A stretch of 64,000 nt of DNA from the NCBI RefSeq assembly GCF_000310185.1, contig NZ_AMXD01000004.1, forward strand, positions 1-64,000, written 5' to 3'. The notes beneath the pieces were generated by a model. That model was not told the DNA's origin. It saw only the letters and a list, made by a program, of their open reading frames with translations, and ran no database searches. A program made the translations under genes and the position numbers. This DNA is from Thauera aminoaromatica S2 (GTDB lineage Bacteria > Pseudomonadota > Gammaproteobacteria > Burkholderiales > Rhodocyclaceae). This document shows, in pieces, positions 21,172 to 30,605 of the stretch (the stretch's first letter is position 1; each line of letters opens with the position of its first letter).

Positions 21172-22095
21172 TCACCGCCCCACCCAGCCCGCAGCCGCGA
21201 GCAGGAAGAGCAGGAACAGACACACGAACAGAGCCCGCCATAGCAGGCTCACCGTGTTTTGCATGTGATCGACGCCTGCCTCGCTCCCCAGCCCCAGTTC
21301 GGGCCGATCCACGATGCCCCCGGCCACATGGACCGGCATGCCGAGCCGCACGCCCAGCGCGCCACCACCACTAGCGATAAGTATAGCCGACGACCTCTCC
21401 GGCCACAGCACCGCCTGCGAGCGCCAGCAGTAGATCGCATCCTCGAAATTGCCCATGATGGAAAAAACGATCGCGGTGATCCGCGCAGGCAGCCACTCGA
21501 TCGCCTCGCGCGCGCGCAGCGCGAAGCCGCCGAAGCCCGCGTCGCCCCCATCCGGGCGCCCCCACTCCTCGGCCAGCAGTCCGGCGAGCCGGTACATCAC
21601 CGCGCCGCTCGGGCCGGGTAGCAGCACGAACCAGAACATCACGCCGAACAGCCGGCGGTGCGAGACGACCAGCGCCTCCTCGATCGCGAGGCGGGCGATC
21701 TCGCTCGCGGAGGCCCCCTCGTGGCGGGTCCCCCGCCAATCCTCGAGCAGGCTGCGCGCGCCCTCGGGCTCGCCGAGGCGAAGCGCCATGTGGATGGCCG
21801 AGAAGAAGCGGGTGTCGTGGCGGAAGCCGATGCAGAGGTAGAGCGCCACCACGTTGAACAGGAAGGCCAGCGCGGGATGCATCTCCCACAGCAGCCAGAA
21901 GGCGAGCGCGCTCGCGAACCCGGCGGCGGGAACCAGCAGGAGCCACGCGAGCCGTCCCTGCGCCGCCGAGCCGCCCTCGAAGCGCCCTCGCATTCCGCCG
22001 ACCACGCCGCGCACCACGCGCACCGTCCACCCGCGCGCCGGCAGCGGACGCAACTGTTCGAGGACGAGCGCAAGGATCAAGGAAAAGAAGGTCAT
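21172..22095 (-). CDS. CobD/CbiB/AmpE-like inner-membrane protein
   Basis: 307 residues with four to five hydrophobic segments, at the N-terminus (MTFFSLILALVLEQLRPL), about 50-95, about 165-180 and at the C-terminus (ALFVCLFLLFLLAAAGWVG). The pattern, including EQLRPLP at the start and a REAIEWLPARITA segment, matches the CobD/CbiB-like family found in betaproteobacteria outside cobalamin loci. No cobalamin genes are nearby, so a role in B12 synthesis is not supported; AmpE-like sensing is equally possible. It precedes the thiolase on the same strand. Confidence 0.75.
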   Translation of the reverse strand: MTFFSLILALVLEQLRPLPARGWTVRVVRGVVGGMRGRFEGGSAAQGRLAWLLLVPAAGFASALAFWLLWEMHPALAFLFNVVALYLCIGFRHDTRFFSAIHMALRLGEPEGARSLLEDWRGTRHEGASASEIARLAIEEALVVSHRRLFGVMFWFVLLPGPSGAVMYRLAGLLAEEWGRPDGGDAGFGGFALRAREAIEWLPARITAIVFSIMGNFEDAIYCWRSQAVLWPERSSAILIASGGGALGVRLGMPVHVAGGIVDRPELGLGSEAGVDHMQNTVSLLWRALFVCLFLLFLLAAAGWVGR

Positions 22096-22207
22096 TCAGG
22101 CAGGACGTCGCGGGCCGAAAAGGCCCCGGGCACAGAGCCGAGTCATCGGTGCGGCAAGATATCACAAAGGCAAGCGCGCGCCGCCTGCCGGAAACCCTTG
22201 GCCGCGC

Positions 22208-22831
22208 TCAGCCTTCCTCGTTCAGCAGGCGATACAGCGACATCAGGATCCCCGCGGTCGCACCCCAGATGAAATAGCCGTGCCAGGGCATGGCGTGGAA
22301 GCGTCGCATCCGCCCCTCGTGCAGGATGCTGTGCTCCTGATGGTTGCGCGGATCGAGGAAGTGCGCGAGCGGCACCTCGAAGGCCTCCGCGACCTCGAAG
22401 GCGTCGAGCGTGAGTTCGAGCGGCGGATGCACCACGCCGACCACCGGGGTCACCCTGAAGCCGGTACCGGTGAAGTAGTCGGGCAGCGCGCCGATCAGCT
22501 CGACGTGACGGCGGGCGAGCCCGATCTCCTCTTCCGTCTCGCGCAGCGCGGCATGCACCGGCGAGGGGTCGTCGTCCTCGAGGCGGCCGCCGGGAAAGCT
22601 GATCTCGCCCGGATGATGGTGCAGGTGGTCGGTGCGCCGGGTGAGCAGCACCGACGGCACCTCGTCGCGCACCACGAGCGGCACCAGCACCGCCGCCGGC
22701 TTGGGCGGGCGCGAGCGCGCGAGGTCGCGGCCGTCGCCGTTGAACCCGCCGTCCCGGTGCGGGCCCGCGGCCAGCCGGCGGCGGATCTGTTCCAGAGGGG
22801 GAAGACCATGCGGTCCGCTAGCAGGATTCAC
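22208..22831 (-). CDS. Nudix hydrolase, CoA pyrophosphatase type (NudL-like)
   Basis: 207 residues. The CoA-specific motif LLTRRTDHLHHHPGEISFPG is followed directly by a Nudix box with REtEEEiGL, as in NudL/YeaB proteins that split CoA or acyl-CoA. There is no ATG at the N-terminus. A GTG at 22831 is preceded by TGAGG, which overlaps the stop of the upstream protease gene, so it is the best start and implies translational coupling. The longer frame to 23566 is out-of-frame shadow over the protease gene. Confidence 0.88.
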   Translation of the reverse strand: MNPASGPHGLPPLEQIRRRLAAGPHRDGGFNGDGRDLARSRPPKPAAVLVPLVVRDEVPSVLLTRRTDHLHHHPGEISFPGGRLEDDDPSPVHAALRETEEEIGLARRHVELIGALPDYFTGTGFRVTPVVGVVHPPLELTLDAFEVAEAFEVPLAHFLDPRNHQEHSILHEGRMRRFHAMPWHGYFIWGATAGILMSLYRLLNEEG

Positions 22832-22839
22832 GCGACGCC

Positions 22840-23508
22840 TCAGTAACGTTTCTTGAGCAGCAGGCGGTCGCCCTCGCGCCGCCAGTCCATTCGATTGAGG
22901 AAACTCATGCCGAGCAGCACCACGGGCAGGTCTGTCTCGTGCACCGCCGCATCGACCCCGAGCATGCGCACGCCGCCGAGCTCCACCGCGTCCAGCCTCA
23001 CCTTCCAGATCGTCGCCAGCCCGTTCGCGGTCGCGCTCTGGCCCATCGTGCCGGCGCGGTAGTCGATGCCAAGCCGCAGCGCATCGCTGCGCCCCATCGC
23101 CACCAGGGTGGCGCCGGTGTCGACCAGGGCATTGACCGCCACGCCGTTGATGCGCGCGCCGGTGAAGAAGTGCCCGCCCCCGTCGGCCTGCAGACTGATC
23201 TCGCTCGCCGCGGTTCCCGCGCTGCTCGCCACCTGCTCGCCCAGGCGCGCGACGAAGACACGGCCGTCGTGCTCCAGCGTGGCCGCCTCGCTCGTCGCCG
23301 CCCGCAGCACGATGCCCTCGCGCGTGCGTGCGCCCAACTTCACGGTCTGCGGCGCGCCGCCATCGACCACCAGCACCGCCCGGCCCGCGAACAGCCCGGC
23401 CACCGCCACGTCGGCAGCGTACGCCGCCCCCGCGCCCAAGCCCGCCGCGATGGCCAGCACGCCGACCGAAGCCGCCTTCCATCCGTCCATCCCGTCCTTC
23501 CTCCGCAT
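22840..23508 (-). CDS. Exported retropepsin-like aspartic protease (clan AA, TIGR02281 type)
   Basis: 222 residues. A Sec signal peptide is predicted (basic start MRRKDGMDGWK, hydrophobic core, cleavage near AYAAD, residue 31-32), so it is periplasmic or anchored. The single aspartic-protease motif ALVDTGATLVAMG contains catalytic Asp130; such proteins act as dimers. A later VVLLGMSFLNRM segment is also typical. The ATG at 23508 follows GGAGG, which selects it over upstream in-frame starts to 23697. It is coupled to the Nudix gene, 9 bp downstream. Confidence 0.85.
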   Translation of the reverse strand: MRRKDGMDGWKAASVGVLAIAAGLGAGAAYAADVAVAGLFAGRAVLVVDGGAPQTVKLGARTREGIVLRAATSEAATLEHDGRVFVARLGEQVASSAGTAASEISLQADGGGHFFTGARINGVAVNALVDTGATLVAMGRSDALRLGIDYRAGTMGQSATANGLATIWKVRLDAVELGGVRMLGVDAAVHETDLPVVLLGMSFLNRMDWRREGDRLLLKKRY

Positions 23509-23714
23509 CGCGCCGACCTCCCTCCCCGTTGCCGATCCGCCCTGCGGGCCTGCCCGCGCTGCGCACCGCCCGCCGATCATCCTCCGAGCCCCCGCCGTTC
23601 GTCCACCCGCGACGGCGGCATTCTGCGTAGCGCCATAGAATCCGTCACGAACACCCCGGCGGCAAAGTCCGACAATGCAATCGAGACTGTGCACCATCCG
23701 ACACGGAGCCCCCC

Positions 23715-24143
23715 TTGAACCACGCCTCCCGCACCCGCGGCTTCACGCTGATCGAACTGATGATCGTGGTCGCCATCATCGGCATCCTCGCCTCGATCGC
23801 CCTGCCCGCCTACTCCGACTACATCCGCCGCTCGAAGATCGTCGAGGCGACCTCGGTGCTGTCCGACCTGCGCGTGCGCATGGAGCAGTTCTACCAGGAC
23901 AACCGCAGCTACGTGTCGACCGGCACCACCTGCGGCGTCGCCATGCCCACACAGCAGTTCTTCACGATGAGTTGCACCGGCACCAGCACTACCTACACGC
24001 TGACCGCGACCGGCAAGTCCGGCACGGACGTGGCAGGGTTCACGTACACGCTGAACCAGCAAAACGTCCGCGCGACAACCGGCGGCAGCTTCGGCACCAG
24101 CACGACCTGCTGGGTCGGCAAGAGGGGAGGCGGCTGTCTATGA
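23715..24143 (+). CDS. pilE: Type IV pilin, PilE family
   Basis: 142 residues. The class III prepilin site is RTRG followed by [12 protein letters not shown], with Glu5 of the mature protein and a hydrophobic alpha-1 helix. A C-terminal pair of cysteines ([13 protein letters not shown]) could close the D-loop. The start is a TTG at 23715 with GGAG upstream; no ATG or GTG fits. It is the first gene of a pilus operon and overlaps fimT by 4 bp. Whether it is the major or a minor subunit cannot be told from sequence; its short size and place fit a minor pilin PilE. Confidence 0.9.
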   Translation: MNHASRTRGFTLIELMIVVAIIGILASIALPAYSDYIRRSKIVEATSVLSDLRVRMEQFYQDNRSYVSTGTTCGVAMPTQQFFTMSCTGTSTTYTLTATGKSGTDVAGFTYTLNQQNVRATTGGSFGTSTTCWVGKRGGGCL

Positions 24144-24676
24144 GGACGCCGATCCAGCGCGGTTTCGGCCTGGTCGAGGCCATGGTGACGATCGCAGTCT
24201 TAGCGATCCTGCTCGCGGTCGCCGTACCCAGCTTCCAGCAGATGATCGTCAACGGCCGCACCCGCACCATCGCCGAATCCTTCCGCGCCGGTGTGGATCT
24301 GGCCCGTACCGAGGCGATGCGGCGCAATCTGCCGGTCGGGTTCGCCGTCGTCTCCGCCGTCACCGGCTGCAGCGCCGACACCACCGGCACGAACTGGGTG
24401 GTCTTCTTGGGCACGACCTGCAACAACGACGCGACGGTGGTGCAAAGGTTCGTCGCCGGGGGTAGTGAGGCGGGCGTCACGGTCAGCACCTCGAGGGGCA
24501 CGCTCATCTTCAACGGGATCGGCATGAGTGTGGGCGGAGCCACGGCCACCATCGACTTCGGCAACAATCTCCCCTCCGCACAACGACGTACGCTCCGCCT
24601 GGGCGTCAGCGCGGGCGGCCAGACCCGCCTGTGCGAGCCCGGCATCACCGCCAGCGGCGACCCGCGTGCCTGTTGA
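24140..24676 (+). CDS. fimT: Type IV minor pilin FimT/FimU (GspH family)
   Basis: 178 residues. A short basic leader ends in IQRG, then [16 protein letters not shown] with Glu5, the prepilin peptidase site and N-terminal helix. A GspH-type C-terminal beta domain follows. It overlaps the pilE stop by 4 bp and has AGGGGAGG upstream. FimU-type pilins prime pilus assembly together with PilV, PilW, PilX and PilY1, all encoded directly downstream. Confidence 0.88.
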   Translation: MRTPIQRGFGLVEAMVTIAVLAILLAVAVPSFQQMIVNGRTRTIAESFRAGVDLARTEAMRRNLPVGFAVVSAVTGCSADTTGTNWVVFLGTTCNNDATVVQRFVAGGSEAGVTVSTSRGTLIFNGIGMSVGGATATIDFGNNLPSAQRRTLRLGVSAGGQTRLCEPGITASGDPRAC

Positions 24677-24687
24677 GGAGGCCAGCC

Positions 24688-25170
24688 ATGAAGCGCACCG
24701 TGAGACTCCCCATCCAGCCCGGCCGCTCCAAGGCCTGCGCGGGCAGCCGTCCGCAGCGCGGCGCCAGCCTGCTTGAGGTGCTGATCGCCCTGCTGATCTT
24801 CTCCTTCGGCGTGCTCGGCATCGTCGGCCTGCAAGCCAGCATGAACATCCGCAGCACCGAGGCCCGTCAGCGCGCCGAGGCGGCGCTGCTGGCCGACGAG
24901 ATCATCGGTCGCATGTGGCTGGCGCCTGCGATCAGGCGTGAGGATTTTGTCTATCGGTCCGATGCCGACTGCACTGCGACCGCGACGACACCGCCAGACA
25001 TCCTGTCGTCCTGGTTGAACAAGCTGCGGACGACCATCCCCGGCGCCCAGGTGGTCATCGGCCACGACGAGACCACTGGCGAGACCCGGCTCACCATCTG
25101 CTGGCCGCGCCCGCAGACCAACGAATGGAGCAACCATGTCGTCCGCGCCCGCATCAATTCGAACAACTGA
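24688..25170 (+). CDS. pilV: Type IV minor pilin PilV
   Basis: 160 residues. An unusually long basic leader (about 25 residues) ends at PQRG, followed by ASLLEVLIALLIFSFGVLG with Glu at mature position 5, typical of PilV. The ATG at 24688 has GAGGAGG upstream. The next gene, pilW, starts 35 bp before this stop, in another frame. Confidence 0.88.
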   Translation: MKRTVRLPIQPGRSKACAGSRPQRGASLLEVLIALLIFSFGVLGIVGLQASMNIRSTEARQRAEAALLADEIIGRMWLAPAIRREDFVYRSDADCTATATTPPDILSSWLNKLRTTIPGAQVVIGHDETTGETRLTICWPRPQTNEWSNHVVRARINSNN

Positions 25171-26305
25171 AGCCGCGCGGCCGGCACCCGGGCGCGCAAG
25201 CGCCGGCAGATGGCGCCGCGCTCCGAGGCTACGCACGCGCGGCATCGGCCTGGTCGAGCTGATGGTCGGCATGACCATCGGCCTGATCGCGCTGCTCGTC
25301 ATGGTGCAGACCTTCTCGGCAAGCAATGCACACAAGGCCAACACGGTCAGCGGCGCCGACGCGACGACGGCCGGCCAGGTGGCCATGACGCTGCTGGAAC
25401 GCGATCTGCTGAACGCGGGCGCCGGCTTGATCGGCACGGGCTGCAGAACGATCAAGTATCTCAAGCCCGGCACCAGCGGAGCACAGGAGATGAATGGCAT
25501 GCCGGTCACGATCGTGGCGGATCCGGGCGCGCCGAGCGCCCTGGCCTCGCGCAGCGATCGCATCACGATCCGCTACGCGAGTTCGGTAGAGGCCTCGATC
25601 GCCAAGGCCACCCTCACCGAATCCATGCCCAGCCCCTCGTCCACAATGTTCGCGAACATCGGGATGGGGTTTTCCGAGGACGATCTGATCGTGCTCAACG
25701 ACGCGGAAGGCCACTGCGCGATCCAGCAGCTCACCCAGGACCCCGGCTCGGTCGGGCGCGGAGGCGGTGCATGGCGGTTCCAGATCAACCCGAGCAGTCC
25801 GTATAACGACCCGGGCGACTCGGCGGGCCTGTTCCCCTCCGACGGTTACCAGTCGGGGACCGGCACGATCCGCTCGCTCGGCCCGGGCGGCATCGCCGAG
25901 ACAGTCTATCGCCTGCAGTCGCGCGGCAGCAGCACCGCGCCACCCGACACCGACCTGGCGACCTCGCGCGCCGACATGGCGAGCACCACGGCCGCGCAGA
26001 CGCTCGTGCGCGACGTCGTCGCCCTGCGGGCCCAGTACGGCTGGTGGAACAGGACGACCAACACCGTGAGCTTCAGTTCGACGATCCCCACCGGAGCCGG
26101 GGCGGCGGACCTGGTCGCCGTGCGCGTGGGCATTCTGGTGCGCGCGAGCCAGCGCGACGCCAGCTACACCGCGCCCGAGACCTTCAGCTTTTTCGAATAC
26201 GACACGCCGGTCCAGATCACCCTGGGCAGCGCGGAGCGCAACTACCGTTATCGGAGCTACGAAACCGTGGTTCCGTTGAGGAATGCCTTATGGAACCGCG
26301 AGTGA
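25136..26305 (+). CDS. pilW: Type IV minor pilin PilW
   Basis: 389 residues. The leader is long and basic and ends in RTRG, followed by IGLVELMVGMTIGLIALLV with Glu at mature position 5. The soluble domain is large, as in PilW. The ATG at 25136 has GGAG five bases upstream and lies within pilV, so the two overlap by 35 bp. It overlaps pilX by 16 bp at the other end. Confidence 0.88.
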   Translation: MSSAPASIRTTEAARPAPGRASAGRWRRAPRLRTRGIGLVELMVGMTIGLIALLVMVQTFSASNAHKANTVSGADATTAGQVAMTLLERDLLNAGAGLIGTGCRTIKYLKPGTSGAQEMNGMPVTIVADPGAPSALASRSDRITIRYASSVEASIAKATLTESMPSPSSTMFANIGMGFSEDDLIVLNDAEGHCAIQQLTQDPGSVGRGGGAWRFQINPSSPYNDPGDSAGLFPSDGYQSGTGTIRSLGPGGIAETVYRLQSRGSSTAPPDTDLATSRADMASTTAAQTLVRDVVALRAQYGWWNRTTNTVSFSSTIPTGAGAADLVAVRVGILVRASQRDASYTAPETFSFFEYDTPVQITLGSAERNYRYRSYETVVPLRNALWNRE

Positions 26306-26922
26306 TGCACGGTGAACGCCGCCAGGGCGGCGCCGCGCTTTTCATGGCGCTGATCATGCTCGTGGCGATGAGCATCGCCGCGGTCTCGCTCGTGCGCAGC
26401 GTAGACACCACGGTCACGATCGCCGGCAACCTCGCCTTCCAGCAGGCGGCACTGCAGGCCTCCGACTTCGGCGTCGAAGCCGCCGCGCACGACCTCGACA
26501 CCAAGCCGCGCGAGAGCGAGTGGAAGGTCGGTGGGACCTGTCGGCTGACGAGCGCCGAACCCACGGTCTCGAACTATTTCCCGACCATGTTCGCCACGGC
26601 GAGCACGATGGGCAGCCCGACCATCGGTGGGCGCAGCTACACGATTCCGGGGGTCCCCACGCTCGACTGGGACAAGGTCGCCTGCATCGAAGACTCCCGG
26701 ATCCCCGATGGATACCGGGTGCAGTACGTGATCGACCGCATGTGCACCGACACGGCCAACCGTGCCGAATCCTGCGTTTCGGACAACCCCGAGGAAGGCG
26801 GATCCCGCCGTGCCGGTTCGCCACGCATCACCGGCGCCTCGTCGATCCGTTACCGGCTGACCGTCCGCGTCAGCGGCCCGAACAATGCGCAGTCCTTCGT
26901 GCAGGTCGTGCTGCGCGACTGA
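26290..26922 (+). CDS. pilX: Type IV minor pilin PilX
   Basis: 210 residues. The N-terminus RRQGGAALFMALIMLVAMSI has the PilX-like hydrophobic helix and lacks Glu5, as is common for PilX. It contains one conserved-looking Cys pair in the C-terminal half (DRMCTDTANRAESC). Starts are possible at 26290 (ATG with GAGGA upstream) or 26305; the first is preferred. It is followed 32 bp later by pilY1, or overlaps it by one base if the alternative pilY1 ATG is used. Confidence 0.87.
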   Translation: MEPRVMHGERRQGGAALFMALIMLVAMSIAAVSLVRSVDTTVTIAGNLAFQQAALQASDFGVEAAAHDLDTKPRESEWKVGGTCRLTSAEPTVSNYFPTMFATASTMGSPTIGGRSYTIPGVPTLDWDKVACIEDSRIPDGYRVQYVIDRMCTDTANRAESCVSDNPEEGGSRRAGSPRITGASSIRYRLTVRVSGPNNAQSFVQVVLRD

Positions 26923-26954
26923 TGGACTCCTCGCCCTTAACCGGAGAACGCGTC

Positions 26955-29900
26955 GTGAACAACGCACACCCCGCCTTCCGGCCGCTTGCCCGGCACACCC
27001 GCCTCGCGCTGCTCGCAGCCGGCCTGCTCGCCGCCCAGATTGGCTTCGCCGCCCAGACCGAGATTTCCGAGGTCCCTCCCGAATCGAAGATCACGGTGCC
27101 GGCGAACGTGATGTTCACGCTCGACGACTCCGGCTCGATGTACTGGGAGAGCATCCCCGATTCACATGGTTTTCGGGACGGCATCTATCTCTTTCCGCGC
27201 CCGGCGAACGTCTACGATTGGCGCACCGGCGCCACCGACTATCCGGCCAACCCGGTCTCCACGGATCTCGACGACCCCAATGCGCGCTTCTATCGTTCGT
27301 ACGCCGGAAACCCCCTGTATTACAACCCGGAAAAGACCTACAAGCCCTGGAGCAACAGCGACGGCAGCCTGTGGCCGAACGCGGAGCCGACCCGGGCCTG
27401 GCTGAATCCGGGTCATCCGAACAGGGACGACTACACCCTGGACCTCACGCAGAACCTGCTCTGGCGGCCACCACCGGACAACTCCAACGTTGCAGAGGCC
27501 ACGATCTATCCTGCGACCTATTTCGTCTACACCGGCCCGGCCCCTCTGGTCCGCACCGACACGACCACGACGAACACGCCAGGCAACTTCGCCCGGGTGC
27601 AGATCGGCCTCACCACCTTACCCCCCCGCAGTCCCAAGCGTACCGACTGTGCCGGCGATCCCTGCACCTACGCGGAGGAAATCAAGAACTTCGCCAACTG
27701 GTTCTCCTACCACCGCTCCCGCCACCTCGCCGCACGCGCGGCGATCGGCAAGGCCTTTTCCGAACAGAAGGACAACCTGCGTGTCGGCTACGCGACGATC
27801 AACCGAACCACCGAGACGGACATCGACGGCTTCACGACCAAGCGGGTCGTGCGCGGCCTGCGCCTGTTCAAGGACGAGGAGGCCGCCGACAAGCGCTGGC
27901 GCACCCAGTTCTTCGACTGGCTCTACAAGGACCCGATGCCGCGCTTCTTGACCACGCCGCTGCGCACCGCGATGGACGATGTCGGCAACTACTTCACGAG
28001 CGCGCCGCCCTGGCGTGCGAAGGTCGAGGACTCTACCAGCGCGGCCTTGAGCTGCCAGCGCAGCCACCACATCCTGATGACCGACGGCTACTACGACAAT
28101 GACAGAGACAGCGCACGCACCTCCATCTCGGGATCGAACATCGACAACCTCGAAGGCGACGAACACACCAGCGAGGACGGCACCAGGAGCTATAGCTACC
28201 TGCCGGCCGCCCCGTACAAGGACGACTACACCAATACCCTCGCCGACGTGGCGATGTACTACTGGAAGACCGACCTGCGCCCGGGCCTCGCCAACGGCAT
28301 TCCCGATGACGATCGGAACCCGGCCTTCTGGCAGCATCTCTCCACCTACACCATCGGCTTCGGCATCACCGGCATGCTCTCGGAAAGCGACATCGTCGCG
28401 CTGTTCGCGGGCCGCCTGAACTCGGTGTCCTGGCTGAACCCGACCACCGGAGGGAACACCGACCGTGCGAAGGGCGACGACCTCGTCCACGCGGCACTCA
28501 ATGGCCGCGGAGAATTCTTCCGCGCCGACGATCCGGAGCTCTTCGCCCAGCGCATGAGCAAGGTGCTCGAATCGCTCGCCAACAATCCGAGCGGCGCCGC
28601 AGCCGCGGCCGTGACCAAGCCCTACATCGATATCGCGAACAATTTCACCTACGAGACCAGCTACAGGGCTGCGCAGCGGATGGGCGACATCAAGGCCTAC
28701 AAGTTGCACCTGGAAACCGGGCAGCCCGACCGTAACCAACCGGCCTGGACAAAGCCCTGCCCGACCGATGCGAGCAGGACCTGCGCCAAAGGGGTCGCCG
28801 AGATGCTCGAGGCGCGCACCGCGGACTCGCGCCAGATCGCCACCTTCAACGGCAGCAGCGGAGTGGACTTCACCAGCAGCGGCCTCGGCACCACGCTCCT
28901 CGGTCAGCTCCAGTCCCCGGCAGGGGCTGGCAATGGCGCACAGGTGCTCGCCTACCTGCGCGGCGACCGCAGCCAGGAGTCGACGAGCTTGCGTCGCCGG
29001 CTGCAGGTCCTCGGTCCGATCATCCACAGCGAACCGGTCCTGGTGCGCGAGCCCGACCGCTCCTATGCCGACGCCGGCTACGCGAGCTTCCGCTCGAGCA
29101 CCGCGGGACGCACCCGCATGCTTTACGTCGGCGCCAACGACGGCATGATGCATGCATTCGACGCCTCCACCGGCGCGGAGAAGTGGGCCTACGTCCCCAA
29201 GGCCGTGTTTCCGCGGCTGCCCGGACTGGCCTCGCCCAACGGACTGTTCGAGGCCACGGTTGACGGCTATCTCACCGAAGGCGATGTGGATTTCGGCTTC
29301 ACCGGGGGAACGCGGGGCACCGCCGACTGGCGCACCTTGCTGGTGGGTGGCCTCGGCCGCGGCGGCAAGGGCTTCTATGCACTCGACATCACCTCCCCCG
29401 AAGTGACCGAGTCCAGCCCGCTCACGGCGAAGGTGCTGTGGGAATTCAGCGGCGACGCCGATCTCGGCCTCGCCTTCTCGCGGCCGATCATCGTCAAGCA
29501 CGAAGTGGTCACCACCGACAACCGGGGTAACGAGACGCGCTCGGGCCAGGGGTGGGTCGTGCTCGTCAGCTCGGGCTACAACAACACGAGTGGCGACGGC
29601 AGAGGCTATCTGTACGTTCTCAACGCCAAGACGGGTGCGCTCATCAAGAAGCTCTCCACGGGCGTCGGCAGCGCCAGCGACCCGAGCGGGCTCGGCCAGC
29701 TCGGCGCCTGGGTGCACAACGCCGACGTCAATAACAGCGTGCAGTGGGTCTACGGTGGGGACCTGAAGGGGAACCTGTGGCGCTTCGACCTGAGCGCAGC
29801 CAACCCCGACGCCTGGTCGACAAGCAAACTTGCGGTCCTCACCGACGCCACCGACGCCACCGGCAACGCCCAGCCCATCACCGCGGCGCCCGAACTCACC

Positions 29901-30533
29901 CGGGTCAAGGCCGGCAACGATTTCCGCAACCTGGTCGTGGTGGGCACGGGGCGCTACCTTGGCGAGAAGGATGTCCCCGGCACCGCGATCTCGGCGACCG
30001 ACGCCGCCCAGGTCCAGACCTTCTATGTCATCGAGGATCGCATCGACCGCGGCGGCAGCACCGTCGTGCGCGCAGACCTGACGCCTCGGACCCTCGCCGC
30101 GGAGACCGACGGCACGCGCACCCTGTCCGATGCAGCGGACATCGACTGGTCTGCCAAGCGCGGCTGGCGGGTGGATCTGAACATCAGCGGCGAACGCGCC
30201 ACGACCGATCCCGCAATCGCCCACACCACGGTCGCATTCACGACCAACGTCCCGAGCACGTCCGATCCATGCGTGCCGGGCGGGACGAGCTATCTGTTCC
30301 AGTTCGACCTCGCAACCGGGATGGCTCCGATCGGTACAAACGCCCTTCCCTACGTGGGCAAGCGCCTGCGGCCCGGTCTGGCGAGCCGCGTCGTACTGAT
30401 CGTGACGCCGAACGGCCAGGTCATCGGCCTGATCCGCAAGACCGACGACAGCAGCGAAGCCGAGCCGATCGTGACCTCGGTGTCCGGGGGCGACATTCGC
30501 CGGATATCCTGGCGCGAACTGAACTATCGCTGA
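26955..30533 (+). CDS. pilY1: Type IV pilus tip adhesin/assembly factor PilY1 (PilC)
   Basis: 1192 residues. A signal peptide (cleavage near GFAAQ, residue 33) is followed by a von Willebrand A-like region whose metal site DDSGS begins at Asp57, very close to the mature N-terminus. The C-terminal half is the PilC beta-propeller (RMLYVGANDGMMHAFDASTG at about 720). A calcium-loop-like segment ADVNNSVQWVYGGDL near residue 925 is degenerate compared with the usual DxDxDG form. The GTG at 26955 has GGAG 8 bases upstream; an in-frame ATG at 26922 overlaps the pilX stop but has no ribosome site. It ends the pilus operon, before a strong terminator. Confidence 0.93.
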   Translation: MNNAHPAFRPLARHTRLALLAAGLLAAQIGFAAQTEISEVPPESKITVPANVMFTLDDSGSMYWESIPDSHGFRDGIYLFPRPANVYDWRTGATDYPANPVSTDLDDPNARFYRSYAGNPLYYNPEKTYKPWSNSDGSLWPNAEPTRAWLNPGHPNRDDYTLDLTQNLLWRPPPDNSNVAEATIYPATYFVYTGPAPLVRTDTTTTNTPGNFARVQIGLTTLPPRSPKRTDCAGDPCTYAEEIKNFANWFSYHRSRHLAARAAIGKAFSEQKDNLRVGYATINRTTETDIDGFTTKRVVRGLRLFKDEEAADKRWRTQFFDWLYKDPMPRFLTTPLRTAMDDVGNYFTSAPPWRAKVEDSTSAALSCQRSHHILMTDGYYDNDRDSARTSISGSNIDNLEGDEHTSEDGTRSYSYLPAAPYKDDYTNTLADVAMYYWKTDLRPGLANGIPDDDRNPAFWQHLSTYTIGFGITGMLSESDIVALFAGRLNSVSWLNPTTGGNTDRAKGDDLVHAALNGRGEFFRADDPELFAQRMSKVLESLANNPSGAAAAAVTKPYIDIANNFTYETSYRAAQRMGDIKAYKLHLETGQPDRNQPAWTKPCPTDASRTCAKGVAEMLEARTADSRQIATFNGSSGVDFTSSGLGTTLLGQLQSPAGAGNGAQVLAYLRGDRSQESTSLRRRLQVLGPIIHSEPVLVREPDRSYADAGYASFRSSTAGRTRMLYVGANDGMMHAFDASTGAEKWAYVPKAVFPRLPGLASPNGLFEATVDGYLTEGDVDFGFTGGTRGTADWRTLLVGGLGRGGKGFYALDITSPEVTESSPLTAKVLWEFSGDADLGLAFSRPIIVKHEVVTTDNRGNETRSGQGWVVLVSSGYNNTSGDGRGYLYVLNAKTGALIKKLSTGVGSASDPSGLGQLGAWVHNADVNNSVQWVYGGDLKGNLWRFDLSAANPDAWSTSKLAVLTDATDATGNAQPITAAPELTRVKAGNDFRNLVVVGTGRYLGEKDVPGTAISATDAAQVQTFYVIEDRIDRGGSTVVRADLTPRTLAAETDGTRTLSDAADIDWSAKRGWRVDLNISGERATTDPAIAHTTVAFTTNVPSTSDPCVPGGTSYLFQFDLATGMAPIGTNALPYVGKRLRPGLASRVVLIVTPNGQVIGLIRKTDDSSEAEPIVTSVSGGDIRRISWRELNYR

Positions 30534-30551
30534 GACCGGACACGATCACTG

Positions 30552-30588
30552 GAAACGAGAAAGGCGCCGACGGCGCCTTTCTCGTTTC
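30552..30588. terminator. Terminator after the pilE-pilY1 operon
   Basis: A perfect 17-bp stem (outer arm GAAACGAGAAAGGCGCC, loop GAC) lies 19 bp after the pilY1 stop. The outer A/T-rich arms give T-runs in both directions, so it can also end the convergent PEP-CTERM transcript. Confidence 0.92.
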
Positions 30589-30605
30589 GGGAACCACCTA
30601 AGAAG

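Noticed and set aside
27618-30224. 868-codon open frame on the minus strand opposite pilY1
   Set aside because: Shadow frame; low-complexity Gly/Ala/Val/Arg product with no motif.
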